DNA from: Schizophyllum amplum
Taxonomy: Eukaryota; Basidiomycota; Agaricomycetes; Agaricales; Schizophyllaceae
Assembly: GCA_007026445.1 (NCBI GenBank)
Contig: VDMD01000019.1
Span: 310,001-374,000, forward strand
DNA: 64,000 nucleotides
Direction: 5' to 3'
Part shown: piece after piece, positions 10,831 to 20,599 of the stretch
Layout: each line of letters starts with the position of its first letter
Position numbering within the stretch: the first letter of the stretch is position 1
Position numbers and translations under genes: made by a program
Notes under the pieces: generated by a model
Database searches by the model: none
Told to the model about the DNA's origin: nothing
The model's input: the letters and a program-made list of their open reading frames with translations, nothing else

Positions 10831-11592
10831 AGCCAGTCGATAGGGGTTGGCCCGGGGACGATGAACGAGGGAGGGGCGACGCGCGAGGTAGATGTGTAAA
10901 TGCAGAGGCACCACGTGAGGATGATGGATGGAGGTTTGCGAGGCCGACGTGGTACGTGGTGGATGTGAGTATGTGGTGGATAAGGAAGGAAGGATTCACG
11001 AGGACGATGGTTGAATGCGCTAGGGGAATGGGCTAGGGGTGGGCGACTCACAAGGACGATGCAGGGAGGACTCACGAGAGACCTTGACGTAGGCTAGCTA
11101 CTTACCTCGACGGAGACTAGCGACCTTGAACGAAAGACGAGCGATATCGAGCGAAAGACGAGCGACATCGAACGAAGGACGAGCGAGTACATCGACCGAA
11201 AGACTAGTAGTGACCTCGCGACACGAGACAGGTATCGCCAAATAGGTCACGTATTGCCAGACGTCGAATGACACACGCCCGATCGTTATTGAACTTTCTG
11301 CTATATAAGTACGATACAACATCGTGCTGGCTATCTTGACGGTTTTGAGCAGGGAAGAGGCGGCGTACGGCGGATGGCTCGAATCCGAGTCGGAACAATG
11401 AGGTTCGTGCTGTGACATGTTTACCAGGGACGTCCGCAGACTTGGCTTCACCCGGCCTCTTGCTCTCCGCCGAACCAAACGGTGAGATCGCAGAAAAGAC
11501 AACTTATATCAGAGGTAAGCCTTAATGCTCTCGTGAAAGTTGCGGCTTCATCAAGCTCTGGATCTGCATCATTTACGTCGTGCGAAGGCGCC
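10831..11592. other. Intergenic region with a 21-nt repeat array
   Basis: No gene is seen. About four imperfect units of 'gagcgacatcgaacgaaaga' type recur at 21-nt spacing between about 11110 and 11205. The rest should hold the 5' region of the MYND gene. An in-frame ATG at 11482 would extend that protein by 37 residues, but a splice-like 'gtaagc' at 11514 makes an untranslated leader more likely. Confidence 0.5.
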
Positions 11593-13539
11593 ATGACTAC
11601 TTCGCCCTCGGGCCTCGCGCAGGAGCTCGCCACCATGCAAGCGCTCAGCCACCTAGCAGACAAGATTGTGGGACTACGACCGCTGTCCCCGGGTGAAGAT
11701 CAGGAGAGCGCGTTCCTATCGCTGCAAGATATCCTTGGAGACCGCAGCAGGCTAGCTTTTTATGCACTCAAGACTGAACCCCCTTCGGACTCGCTCGCGC
11801 ATCACGGCGAGCTCGTACAGGTCATTGTAGTTTCTATGGGTATTTTCTCCTCCATTACGAATGTATCGCGACACGAGTCGCGCTACTACAGCCTGCAGAC
11901 ACCACTGCGCGCGCTGTGGCCGCATATCATCAAGTGGGCTGCGCTCCTGCACCCGATCGACAACCACGTCATGCAGTACTTCATCCGGTCAGGCCGCAAC
12001 GTCTCATCGGGGATCCTCCAGGCATACTTCATGATCGTCTCCGACAAAACCCACTCCAAATCCTTTCTTCACGCGAACCCCGCAGTCGTCAAACAAGCTC
12101 TCGACCTTTGGATCCACTTTCCGAAGTGCATTAAGCCTGCGAGCTTAGATGGGTCGGTCTCCACCAACTCCACTATCCAGATTGTCAGGCTGCTGCATAG
12201 CGCATTTGTCCATCGTGCTGGGCAGCCGACTGCCGAGGACCGCGCGCTCTTCGTCGAAGAACTCATCCGTGTCGCTGGCTCGAAACGCGCGCTGTACCAC
12301 GCCTTCGCTCAGCAGACCCACTTTCTCACAAGCCTTGACTTCCAGAGAGAGGTGCACCCGACCTTGGCGACGATCTGGGACGATCATTACAACCTGCTCA
12401 TTAACATGGTCGAGATGCCCGAACTCGCGCGTTCGAAAATCCCGGCTACAACGATTCACTCCGTCGTCTCCGCAGCGAGCAAGTGCCTGACTCGGCGCGA
12501 GATGCACTACGGTGTCCTCCCCCGCGCTCCGATTCCTCAACTCCCTCCTTCGCATGGCGAAGAGCAATGCACCGCTCGCCCATGCCGTCGACGCGGGAAT
12601 ATTCGACGTCTTTAGCGAAATGCGAGAAGGGCGCAAACCAGGCGACGATGACCACGTCAGGCTCTTTGCGCGCCTACTCTGCGCGGGAATGTACCACGCG
12701 CGCGTCGCCCGCGCGTTCGTCCGACGCCACCCCGACATCATACACGCCCCGGAACCAGGGTCTGCGCCTCTGACCCCGCGAATGGCGCTCTGGAGGGATA
12801 TTACGCGCGTCTTGAATGACGCCCGGGCGCTCTATTCGACTGCGTATCGACGCAAAAGGTGGCAAACGGTCATGCAGTGCCACAATCCGATGGTGAGTTT
12901 CCCGCCGTCCTCTTACCCGACTTTCGCTCACAGTTGCCTTGCATAGGGACCGCATAGCCGGCGCGTGCAGATATGTCCATGCGCAAACGCCTTCTACTGC
13001 TCTAGGAGCTGTCAGCGTATGCATCGGTCTGCGCATCTCGACTCGTGCTGCAGCGACAAGGGCCCTTGGGGTCTGCACGGTGTGTTCTCTCCTCGCGACT
13101 CACGGGCGTGGAAGTGGGCGGTTGACGCAGTTGTGTAGGCATCCTGTCACTCGCAGACACGCTTTTCATCTGCATCGCCGTACGGTCCTACATCGACCGC
13201 AACGCGGCGACCGTCGAGCGCGAATTATCCTCGCTACGCATCAAGCAGGCCCCCAAATGTCCACAGCTCGTCAAGCAGGCCGTCGTTCGGGTGGATATCA
13301 CGGATGTGCTGCCTGACGCGCGACACGAGGTGGATGTGCGCACGACGTACATGCCCGATGCACCACTGAACGCGTCCGCGTCGGTGGTGGTCGAGGTGGT
13401 GCTGCGAGCAGGGAAGACGTCGGCGACGCGCGTTTTGCCTTTCACGATCCGTCTGGAGGAGTTGAAAACTGCTGGGACGGTTTCGAGACTTTCGAAGCCT
13501 TCGAGATCTTCAAAACCTTCAAGACCGTCAGCACGATGA
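11593..13539 (+). CDS. MYND-type zinc-finger protein (reading frame doubtful at two joins)
   Basis: The N-terminal helical region runs in one frame from ATG 11593 to about 12500 (MTTSPSGLAQELATMQALS...). A second frame (about 12512-12892) continues with RFLNSLLRMAKSNAPLAHAVDAG-like text. A clear 54-nt intron (12893-12946) then leads into the MYND finger, with ICPCANAFYCSRSCQ followed by a His/Cys-containing end. A last segment in another frame (about 13150-13539) reads FICIAVRSYIDRNAATVE and ends at TGA 13537-13539. Such proteins are abundant in mushrooms and the finger usually mediates protein-protein contacts. I could not find canonical introns joining the frames near 12500 and near 13130 (an in-frame TAG lies there), so the locus may carry frameshifts or sequence errors, or be decaying. 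The family call is firm; the exact coding sequence is not. Confidence 0.7.
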
Positions 13540-14890
13540 TGAGTATTTGATCGAGGCTACGACAAATCTACTCTATCGTATCTTTGTACTTACTTTACAT
13601 ATACAGCAGAATAACGACCGAGTGTGCGTCATCCGACATTTGGAAATACCACTTCAGCTCACCGAGTCGGGCACCTCCAGGCTCGCCTGTCTTCCGGACA
13701 CCTTTAGGCTCGATAACCGCATCGCGGCCTCTCGGGTAAACTTGCCCTGCGAAGCGCTCACTACTACTTTTTTACAAGGTGGAAGTGCCGGCGGCCTAGC
13801 CTAACCAATCAAAGCCCAGAAGCAATGTACTCGTCTAAATTCGTTCTCTCTCGCACCTTCCTGCCACTCCCACTTCCTCAGCACGGTGCGGCACGCTGCT
13901 CGGCACTGACCTTCTCCTCGTTTCTGGATGTCTCCAAGCATGCACACTGGACCATCTGATGGTCTGAACGCTGCGATGGTTCCAGCTTCAGGACAATTAC
14001 ATGTAGGTTCCATTGTTCGCCTCTATTCTCTCCTGAAGTTACTTAAAGCAGAGCGCACGATGCACGCACCCACGCTGAGCACGCTCGTCCTGATACAGCT
14101 CACGCGCACGCCACAGCATCGAGCGAGAGCACGCACTCGATGACGTGGCCCTCCGCCATCGCGTACAACGCCGGGCCCTGGGCACTGAGCTATCCTAGCG
14201 ACTACACCAGTGGCTTCTTCCTGTCTTACAACAACTTTCCTTACAGTTACGCTTCATACCGTCCCCGCAGCCACTCAATCTTCTCCCCGCGCCGCCGCGC
14301 CACAATATCGACCCGGCCTCCCTCCCGTGCCGCCCCCCGCACCATCTTCTTCCTCGCCTCGACCGCATGTTGGGTCCAACGACGACACAATGCCGACCAC
14401 AAACCGCATGTGCAAATGCCGCATAGGCACAGAAGGTACTTAGTCCGCTTGTCTTCGAGCTCAACGCGGCGCTGTCCGAGGTGACGCGCCTGGACCCACT
14501 CGCCGCGCTTCCTAATCGCAGACTCGCATCCCAATCTGGTCGGAAAAGCATCTATTGGGATCGTCCGCTGAGCGAGAAATGGGCGGCGATGCGGCAGTGC
14601 GGCAGCGAGGGCACTGCGGCAGCGAAGGCACTGCGGCAGCGAAGGGACGGTTGACCGAAGGCGACCTCGCATGGACCAATGCTCCAATTTTCACGGATAG
14701 TACGGCGTGAAGATCGTCGGCGGGCCCGGGAAACCGTGGATTTACTGTTACAACGAACATCAGATCGTGCGGGCGTTGCTTCGCGCAGTGGGATCCCCCG
14801 ACTGAGGAGGAACCCAGAGTGAGATTGTTATGAATCAATTTCACGCTGTCAGATGCAATTATGTACAGCCCATGCCACGAGGTCAATATC
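13540..14890. other. Intergenic region, no supported gene
   Basis: Frames of up to about 146 codons overlap on both strands without recognisable motifs. A short purine-rich repeat ('gcactgcggcagcga' three times) lies at about 14590-14645. Confidence 0.5.
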
Positions 14891-14953
14891 TACTGCTTCA
14901 GCGCCTTCAGCTACTGCTCCAGCGCCTCCAGCTACTGCTTCAGCGCCTTCAAC
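14891..14953. repeat. Triplicated 21-nt stop-codon segment of the DJ-1 gene
   Basis: Three 21-nt units (14891-14911, 14912-14932, 14933-14953) of 'tactgcttcagcgccttcag' type. Read on the minus strand each unit encodes L(K/E)AL(K/E)Q followed by TAG. The last codons and stop of the DJ-1-like gene (stop at 14934-14932) are therefore repeated twice more in the 3' untranslated region. Confidence 0.9.
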
Positions 14954-16182
14954 AACGCCTCCCCAAGCGGCTTCCCCGACGCCGGATTCTGGCCCGTAAT
15001 CAACCGCCCATCGACGACCACCTTCGCCTCAAACGGCCCCGCGTTCTCGAACTTCGCCCCGAGCTCCCGGAGCTTGTGCTCCGGCTGGAACGGGATCGCG
15101 TCCGTCTTCTGCAACTGCGTCTCCTCGGTGTAGGTGAGGCAGGTCGCGGCGCGGTCCTTGAAGATGGAGGCGCCCTGCGCGCCGGTGACGGGATCAGGCG
15201 CGTCGGTGACGCCGACGAGGGCGGCGGGGCCGTGGCAGACGGCGGAGACGATCTTGTTGGAGCGCCAGAACTGGGCGAGAGAAGAATCAGCACGGGCGAG
15301 AGACAAATCAGCACGGGCGAGAGAAGAATCAGCACGGGCGAGAGAGAAATCAGCACGCTGGGCGTATTGCGAAGGGCGAAAGGGGAGGGGGTAGAGGTGA
15401 GGGTCAAGGATAAATCCGTCTCACGATGCGGAAATTGGATAAATTAAGGGAGGGAAGAATAGCAGGCAAGGCGGCTCCGTACTGTATGGGGGCCGTACTG
15501 TATGGGGGTCGTACTGTATGGGGGAAGCTAATAAATACGCAACAATAGTACGCACCGCGTTCGCCAGCTTCACGTTCACCGGGTCCGTTGCGAGGTCGAT
15601 CACGGGTCCGTGGCCCCCGACGTAGAAGATGGCCGCGTAGTCGGCGGCGTCGACGTCCGAGAGTTTCTTCGCAGAGGCGAGCTTCTGCTTCACGGTCTCG
15701 TCCGCGAGGAACTTCTGGCTTTCCTCGTCTTTGAACAGCTGGAGGTGGATGTCGTTAGGACACGGAAGTGGACATCATTAGGACACGGAAGTGGACGTCG
15801 TTAGGACACGGAAGTGGACATCGTTAGGACACATGTCTGCCGCATGCACGTCTGATTCATTGTGAACAGGAAATCAAGACGAACCTCGACGCTGGCCGGG
15901 TCGACGGGCGGGTTCGGGCCCAGAGGCGCCGCAAAGTCGATGTCGTAGAGCGGGGCAAGGATGTAGTAGGGGTGCGCGGCCTCAGGAAGGTACCAGCCCT
16001 GGACAAAGCAGTCAGCGAGCTCATCGGGGTAGCGCAGCGACCCGTCGAGGGTAGTGGAGCGACCCGTCGAGGGTAGCGCAGCAACCCATCGCGGGTAGCG
16101 CACGCAGCAGTGTCAGACGTACGCTCTCAGAGCCAGTGAGCGTCTTCGTGACCGACGTGTAGACGAACAGAATCTTGGACAT
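14932..16182 (-). CDS. DJ-1/PfpI superfamily protein, Hsp31-like (glyoxalase III type)
   Basis: Four exons, 16182-16123, 15998-15885, 15738-15556 and 15270-14932, total 696 nt and give 231 residues, the usual length for fungal Hsp31-like proteins. The start MSKILFVYTSVTKTLTG is typical. Glu26 in WYLPEAAHP and the nucleophile elbow AVCHGPAAL (Cys131-His132) are the catalytic residues of the glutathione-independent glyoxalase/chaperone group. The family converts methylglyoxal to lactate and helps in stress survival; which activity applies here is inferred. Also seen are the family blocks DAADYAAIFYVGGHGPVIDL and [21 protein letters not shown]. The introns (124, 146 and 285 nt) are long for this genome because each carries tandem repeats. 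A TATA-like 'gtatttaaac' lies at about 16288-16297 on the minus strand, about 110 nt upstream of the start. Confidence 0.92.
15273..15356. repeat. 21-nt array in intron 3 of the DJ-1 gene (4 units)
   Basis: Units start at 15273, 15294, 15315 and 15336, pattern 'gggcgagagaagaatcagca'. On the transcribed strand each unit carries a 'gctgat' branch-point-like word followed by a pyrimidine run, so the 3' end of the intron has been multiplied. The real acceptor is next to the first unit (exon begins at 15270). Confidence 0.95.
15479..15526. repeat. 16-nt array in intron 3 of the DJ-1 gene (3 units)
   Basis: Three 'gtactgtatgggggcc' units (15479, 15495, 15511) lie near the donor side of the same intron. 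Confidence 0.95.
15745..15832. repeat. 23-nt array in intron 2 of the DJ-1 gene (about 4 units)
   Basis: Units of 'gtggacatcgttaggacac' plus 'ggaa' start at 15745, 15768, 15791 and 15814. Read on the minus strand each contains CTAAC, a good fungal branch-point word, so the branch site is present in several copies. The array begins only a few bases from the acceptor. Confidence 0.95.
16027..16104. repeat. 22-nt array in intron 1 of the DJ-1 gene (about 3.5 units)
   Basis: Units of 'gggtagcgcagcgacccgtc' plus 'ga' start at 16027, 16049, 16071 and 16093 (partial). Confidence 0.95.
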
Positions 16183-16378
16183 CGTTGCGGATGGGTGAGT
16201 TTTCGATGTCGAGGGGGTTAGATGTTGAACGACGAGGGGGAGGTGTCAAGAACAGTAGAACGAAGAAGATGCTGGACGGGAGGTGGGTTTAAATACGGTG
16301 GCGAGCGAGAAAGAAACGCTTGACGACAACAGCAGAGTGAGTCATTGGCACTCTGTACTTTATGGCGCACCCAGTTTC

Positions 16379-16448
16379 GGCTCGTTCATTGGTTGGCCAT
16401 ACCGATTCGGGGGCTCCCGAATCGGATTCGACAGCCAATGAACGAGCC
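16379..16448. promoter_or_regulatory. Nested inverted repeat with two CCAAT boxes upstream of the DJ-1 gene
   Basis: A perfect 14-bp outer stem (16379-16392 with 16435-16448) places ATTGG and CCAAT symmetrically. Inside it a perfect 10-bp stem, ccgattcggg (16402-16411) with cccgaatcgg (16416-16425), has a 4-nt loop. A third 'cccgaatcggg' palindrome follows at 16463-16473. The structure lies 200-270 nt upstream of the DJ-1 start codon, where a CCAAT-binding-complex site or another regulator's operator would be plausible. A small foldback element is the alternative. Confidence 0.55.
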
Positions 16449-16554
16449 ACGATCTGGCATTCGCCCGAATCGGGATGAGAGAGTCGATAGTTGAGCGTTC
16501 CACTGCGCTACGGCATCACACATGCAAACGGAGAGTAGCAGCGCCTAGCAGTCG

Positions 16555-16830
16555 CCGGAGTCACAGAGCATGGTGATGGCGGTCCGAGAGAAAACCGAAC
16601 ATGTCCTTTATTTGTCGCTGTTATTGAAGCGACGTTTGCTCCGTTTGGCAAGTCCCATTGTTCTCACTTGACTTGGTCTGAACTATCGAGCACCTTCATC
16701 TCAGAATGCACCACATCTAGGCTTATCTTGCCTCCCGCATACACTCTGCAATTGTCCTGAATGATATTGGCGGCGGCAGTCGCGACGGAAGCGAGATGGG
16801 CCTTGCCTCGGTCGACGAAGGCGGTGGCTA
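16555..16830. repeat. Dispersed repeat, second copy of 7500-7800
   Basis: Same order of shared words as the copy at 7500-7800 ('ttgctccgtttgg', 'tcccattgtt', 'tcagaatgcacca', 'ggccttgc'). No coding content is visible. Confidence 0.6.
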
Positions 16831-17929
16831 GAGAAGCGTCACGTTCTGGAGGAGCGCAAGAACAACAATGCGTTGTCGAGCACGCGAGGGAAGCGTCGAG
16901 TATGTACCGCGACGGAACCGAAAAGGGAGGCGCCGCGTCTGCGGTTTTGTGGAGGACACGGCGAGAATAGGTACAGCTTCGAGAATAGGTGCGTACAAGT
17001 ATCAGTCGCGCCTCAGTTCCAGGAGCTGACGTTCGTTCTACAGAGCGCTAGACACTTCTTATACGAATGAAGGAGGAACCTCACTGCCTAGTGTCCGAAT
17101 ATCATGCACGGGCCGTCCCCTGTTTGCGCGGCGTCGTCGCCGCGTTCACAAACAACGCCCCCACTTCACGATCAACGTCGCTCCTGCGCGCACAGTCAAC
17201 CTCTTCCGCTCGTTCTCATCCCGTCAGACTCCGGCGTCAACGCGTCACCACCGAGGTCATCGCCTGGGCCTCGTCATCATGCCATCGCCAGAGCGCTCGC
17301 TGCCGCGTCCATCACGGCAGTCGCCTCCTCGGCCTCTTCGCAGTCTCCCCTCGTCCTCCTGATGGCGCCATCATGTCCTTTGCCGCGTCTCCTGCATGGC
17401 GGGGACAATCGCGCGTCCCGCGCGGCGAAGGGGCCGACGATTGCGTCGACCGCACAACAAGGATGATCGACGCCTTTATTCCAACGTCGGGCGACGTCAA
17501 TATCCCGTCGGGCGACATTACCTACCATCCCACCGGACGTTGCGAGCCTTGGGGACGGTATTTCTAGTCCGCTGAGTGACCTTGATAGTCCTCCGGCAGT
17601 CGACTCCAGCATTCCGCCATCGTTCGATCCCCGTATTCCAGCGCTCTTCGACCTTCGTATCCACGGCATATCCGCGCCTTCAACTTCCGATCCAAGATTC
17701 GACCCTCGTATCCTAGCGCCCTTCAACTCCAGCATCCCGCCTTTGTGCTACGTCCACTCCAGCATCCAGCCGGCAGTTAGTTCAATGTCGCCGCGCCCTT
17801 CGACGTCGATATCCCAGCGCTCTTTCGACCTCCATCTTCCAACGCTCCTTCGACGTCCGTATCCCAGCGATCTTTCGACCTCCGTATTCGATCAGGCCTG
17901 TCATCGGAGCTTTGTCGCCTTCGGAATTG
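16831..17929. other. Intergenic region, no supported gene
   Basis: Low-complexity, Ser/Pro/Arg-rich frames on both strands, such as 17104-17466 (+). No recognised domain, no matching intron structure and no promoter signal tie them to a gene. Confidence 0.5.
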
Positions 17930-19150
17930 AGGGCCAGGTCGACGATGCGAGGGTCGCTCGAGGAGAACGTTCGCGAGTCGAGCTGATGACACGAGGGAAT
18001 TCCGACGAAGCGAGGCAGTCAGGCGATGCAAGGGCAATTCGGCGATGCGAGGCCTGTTCGGCGATGCGAGGGCAGCTCGACGATACGAGACAGGTTTGGC
18101 GACGCGAGGGCAGCTCGACGATACGAGACAGGTTTGGCGACGCGAGGGCAGCTCGATGATACGAGACAGGTTCGGCGACGCGAGGGCAGCTCTACGATAC
18201 GAGGGCAGCTCTACGATACGAGGGCAGTCCGACGACGCTAGACAATTGATGATGCGAGGCCGTTTCGCAATACGAGCAGGTGTATCGCGCAGACACTTCG
18301 ACGATCCATCATGCGAAGAGGAATACTGCGCGGTCGAGGAGAAGCACTCGAAGACGAGCACTGTGCGGTGAAGGAGGAGCACTGCGCGGTCAATGAAAAG
18401 CACCACGCGGTCCAGGAGGAGCATTGCGCGATCCAGGAGGAGCACTGTGCGGTCGAGGAGGAGCACTGCGCGGTCGAGGAGGAGCACTGCACTGTCCAAG
18501 ATGAGCACTGCGCGGTCCAGGAGGAGCACTGCGCGGTAGCGGAGAGGCCAGCTCGGCTATGCGAGGGGTGTTCAACGATGCGACCAGGGTGTTCAACGAT
18601 GCGACCAGGGTGTTCAACGGTGCGACCAGGGTGTTCAACGGTGCGACCAGGGTGTTCAACGGTGCGACCAGGGTGTTCAACGATACCACCAGGAGCACCG
18701 ATCGGCCCGGAGAAACACGAACATGACCATCGCGTCCGCGAATACGGGCAGTCGCTTCGCATACGGGCAGTCGTCTCGCATACGGGCAGTCGTCTCGCAT
18801 ACGGGCAGTCGTCTCGCATACGGGCAGTCGTCCCGTCGCATACTGGCAGTCGTCCCGCAGCATACTGGCAGTCGTCCCGCAGCATACGGGCAGTCGTCCC
18901 GCAGCATACTGGCAGTCGTCCCGCAGCATACGGGCAGTCGTCCCGTAGCATACGGGCAGTCGTCCCGTAGCATACGGGCAGTCGTGCCGTAGCATACTGG
19001 CAGTCGTCCCGTCGCATACGGGTAGTCGTCCCGTAGCATACGGGCAGTCATCCCGTAGCACACGGGCAGTCGTCCCGTTGCATACTGGCAGTCGTCCCGT
19101 CGCATACGGGCAGTCGTCCCGTAGCATACGGGCAGTCGTCCCGTGCGCTC
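17930..19150. repeat. Cluster of four adjoining minisatellite arrays
   Basis: The first array has 38-nt units (18070, 18108, 18146; 'gggcagctcgacgatacgag...') that pass into 19-nt half units (18184-18240). The second (about 18344-18540) has about nine 21-nt units of 'gaggagcactgcgcggtcna' type. The third (about 18566-18690) has about six 21-nt units of 'gggtgttcaacgatgcgacc' type. The fourth (about 18745-19146) has about twenty 18- or 21-nt units of 'gcatacgggcagtcgtcccg' type. The arrays have unrelated units yet abut one another. Units divisible by three keep several frames open on both strands, so the long frames here do not by themselves indicate a gene. Confidence 0.9.
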
Positions 19151-19789
19151 TGTGCCAGACGTGAGCTGCTTCGTCGTCGGCATGCGCAGGCGACCAGCGT
19201 CCTGCGTATACGCGACAACTACAGTAGCTTACCCATTAGCGAAACAGAAAAATTAATCTGCCAGTTCTCCTGGCCGGATTTACGTTTTCGCTCCCAAAAA
19301 GTTGATAGCTGTATTCTAGATGCTTGAAAGTACTGTCCTGAATATTTTCAAGCGGAACGAGCGACGGTAGGGACCTTGGTGCGAGGGTCAAGTAGAGGGC
19401 GGGTAAAGCCGACATACCCCTCAACGAAACATCCGGGCCGACGTACCGGCGAGGCGGCATTCGATGCGTCGCAGACGCTCCCGTCGTCTCTCTGAACCTC
19501 GTATACACATATAGAAACACCTAAGATGCTGTCTTGGAGCAGCTATAGCACTTAGAAATGCTTTATGTGCGGACGTCATGTCCCTTGCTACCAACATCAT
19601 CGTGTCCCGCTCTCCTCGCGCCACTGAGCGGGTCACTCTAGACCAACAGACACCAAACTTCGCAGGTAGGTATATCCCAATGGCTTATGCATCTTCCCAT
19701 TTTTTCAGATTTTTTGAGCAAGATCTACGAGGGCGGCGCGTGTCCGAAGCCCACGTTTCGGTGGGGGGTCATGTTTCGTTGGGGGGTTT
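19151..19789. other. Intergenic DNA, no gene seen
   Basis: No recognisable frame and no clear repeat beyond a doubled 'cgtttcggtggggggt' / 'cgttggggggt' near 19760-19787. Confidence 0.5.
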
Positions 19790-20215
19790 GATACTGTATC
19801 GCGTGTATGGATGACGGCTATCGGGTGTTTGGACGACGGCTATTGGGTGTACGGACGACAACCACCGCGCGTATGGGCATCGCTTGTCGGGCGTATGGAC
19901 ATCGATTGTAGACCACGAGTCACGACTTCTGAACGTTGATCGAGCGTATGAACGACGATCCTTGAGCGTATGAACGACGATATTTGAGCGTATGAACGAC
20001 GGACTCAGGTACAACTGGCAGCCGTATGGGCGACGCCGCGTATGGGTAAAGTTCTTACATATATTCTATTTGGCGGCCGCCTCGTACGTATCGAACGACG
20101 AGGTGCCGGCATCGAAGGACGAGCTCCCGAGGTGCAAGCATCGAAGGACGACCACCGGGGTGCAAGCATCGGACGAGCTCTGGAGGTGCAAGCATCGAAC
20201 GACGAGCCCTTCGGA
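19790..20215. repeat. Two degenerate minisatellites (about 24 nt and about 30 nt units)
   Basis: From about 19797 to 20010, 'cgtatgaacgacgatn' type units recur about every 24 nt. From about 20095 to 20212, about four units containing 'aggtgcaagcatcgaaggac' recur about every 30 nt. Both are more diverged than the arrays at 17930-19150. Confidence 0.75.
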
Positions 20216-20599
20216 CCACGCGGACGATCATCAGAGAGTGCAGGCGACGGGCGCAGCTCAGCGCTCACTGTACTGTTGCATGTCGGTGAGCGGATCCTCT
20301 TCATCAAAACGTGCGCTCCTTTTTGGCTGACGTTCGTTCGCGAAGGAGGTCGTATCTTTCTGAAGAAGCTCGATAGATGCGCGTGAAGAAGCTCGACGAG
20401 CGCACAACGAGCGTGCGCCTGCCGACTGTGCAAGAGGAGAAGGGGCTGACCTTGAGAAGAGAAGATCGTCGAGCCTGGAATCGAGGAGGGAAGTGTCGTC
20501 GGATAGGCGATCGAAGTTACGTGCGTGCTAGCGACTATCTCGGCGTTGCCTTTCCTGACCGCTCCGTACAGAGTCTCACACTATCATTGACACCCTCAT
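20216..20599. other. Intergenic DNA, nothing recognised
   Basis: No domain-bearing frame or repeat seen. Confidence 0.5.

Noticed and set aside
14140..14484. 114-codon plus-strand frame upstream of the DJ-1 gene's 3' end
   Set aside because: No motif, and overlapping frames on the other strand are equally open.
18745..19146. Regular 18-21 nt repeats resembling a CRISPR array
   Set aside because: There are no unique spacers; the units are directly adjacent and the host is eukaryotic. It is a minisatellite.
17777..19183. Open frames of 160-260 codons on both strands across the minisatellite cluster
   Set aside because: They arise because repeat units of 18, 21 or 24 nt lack stops; frames are open on both strands at once and no unique sequence resembles a protein.
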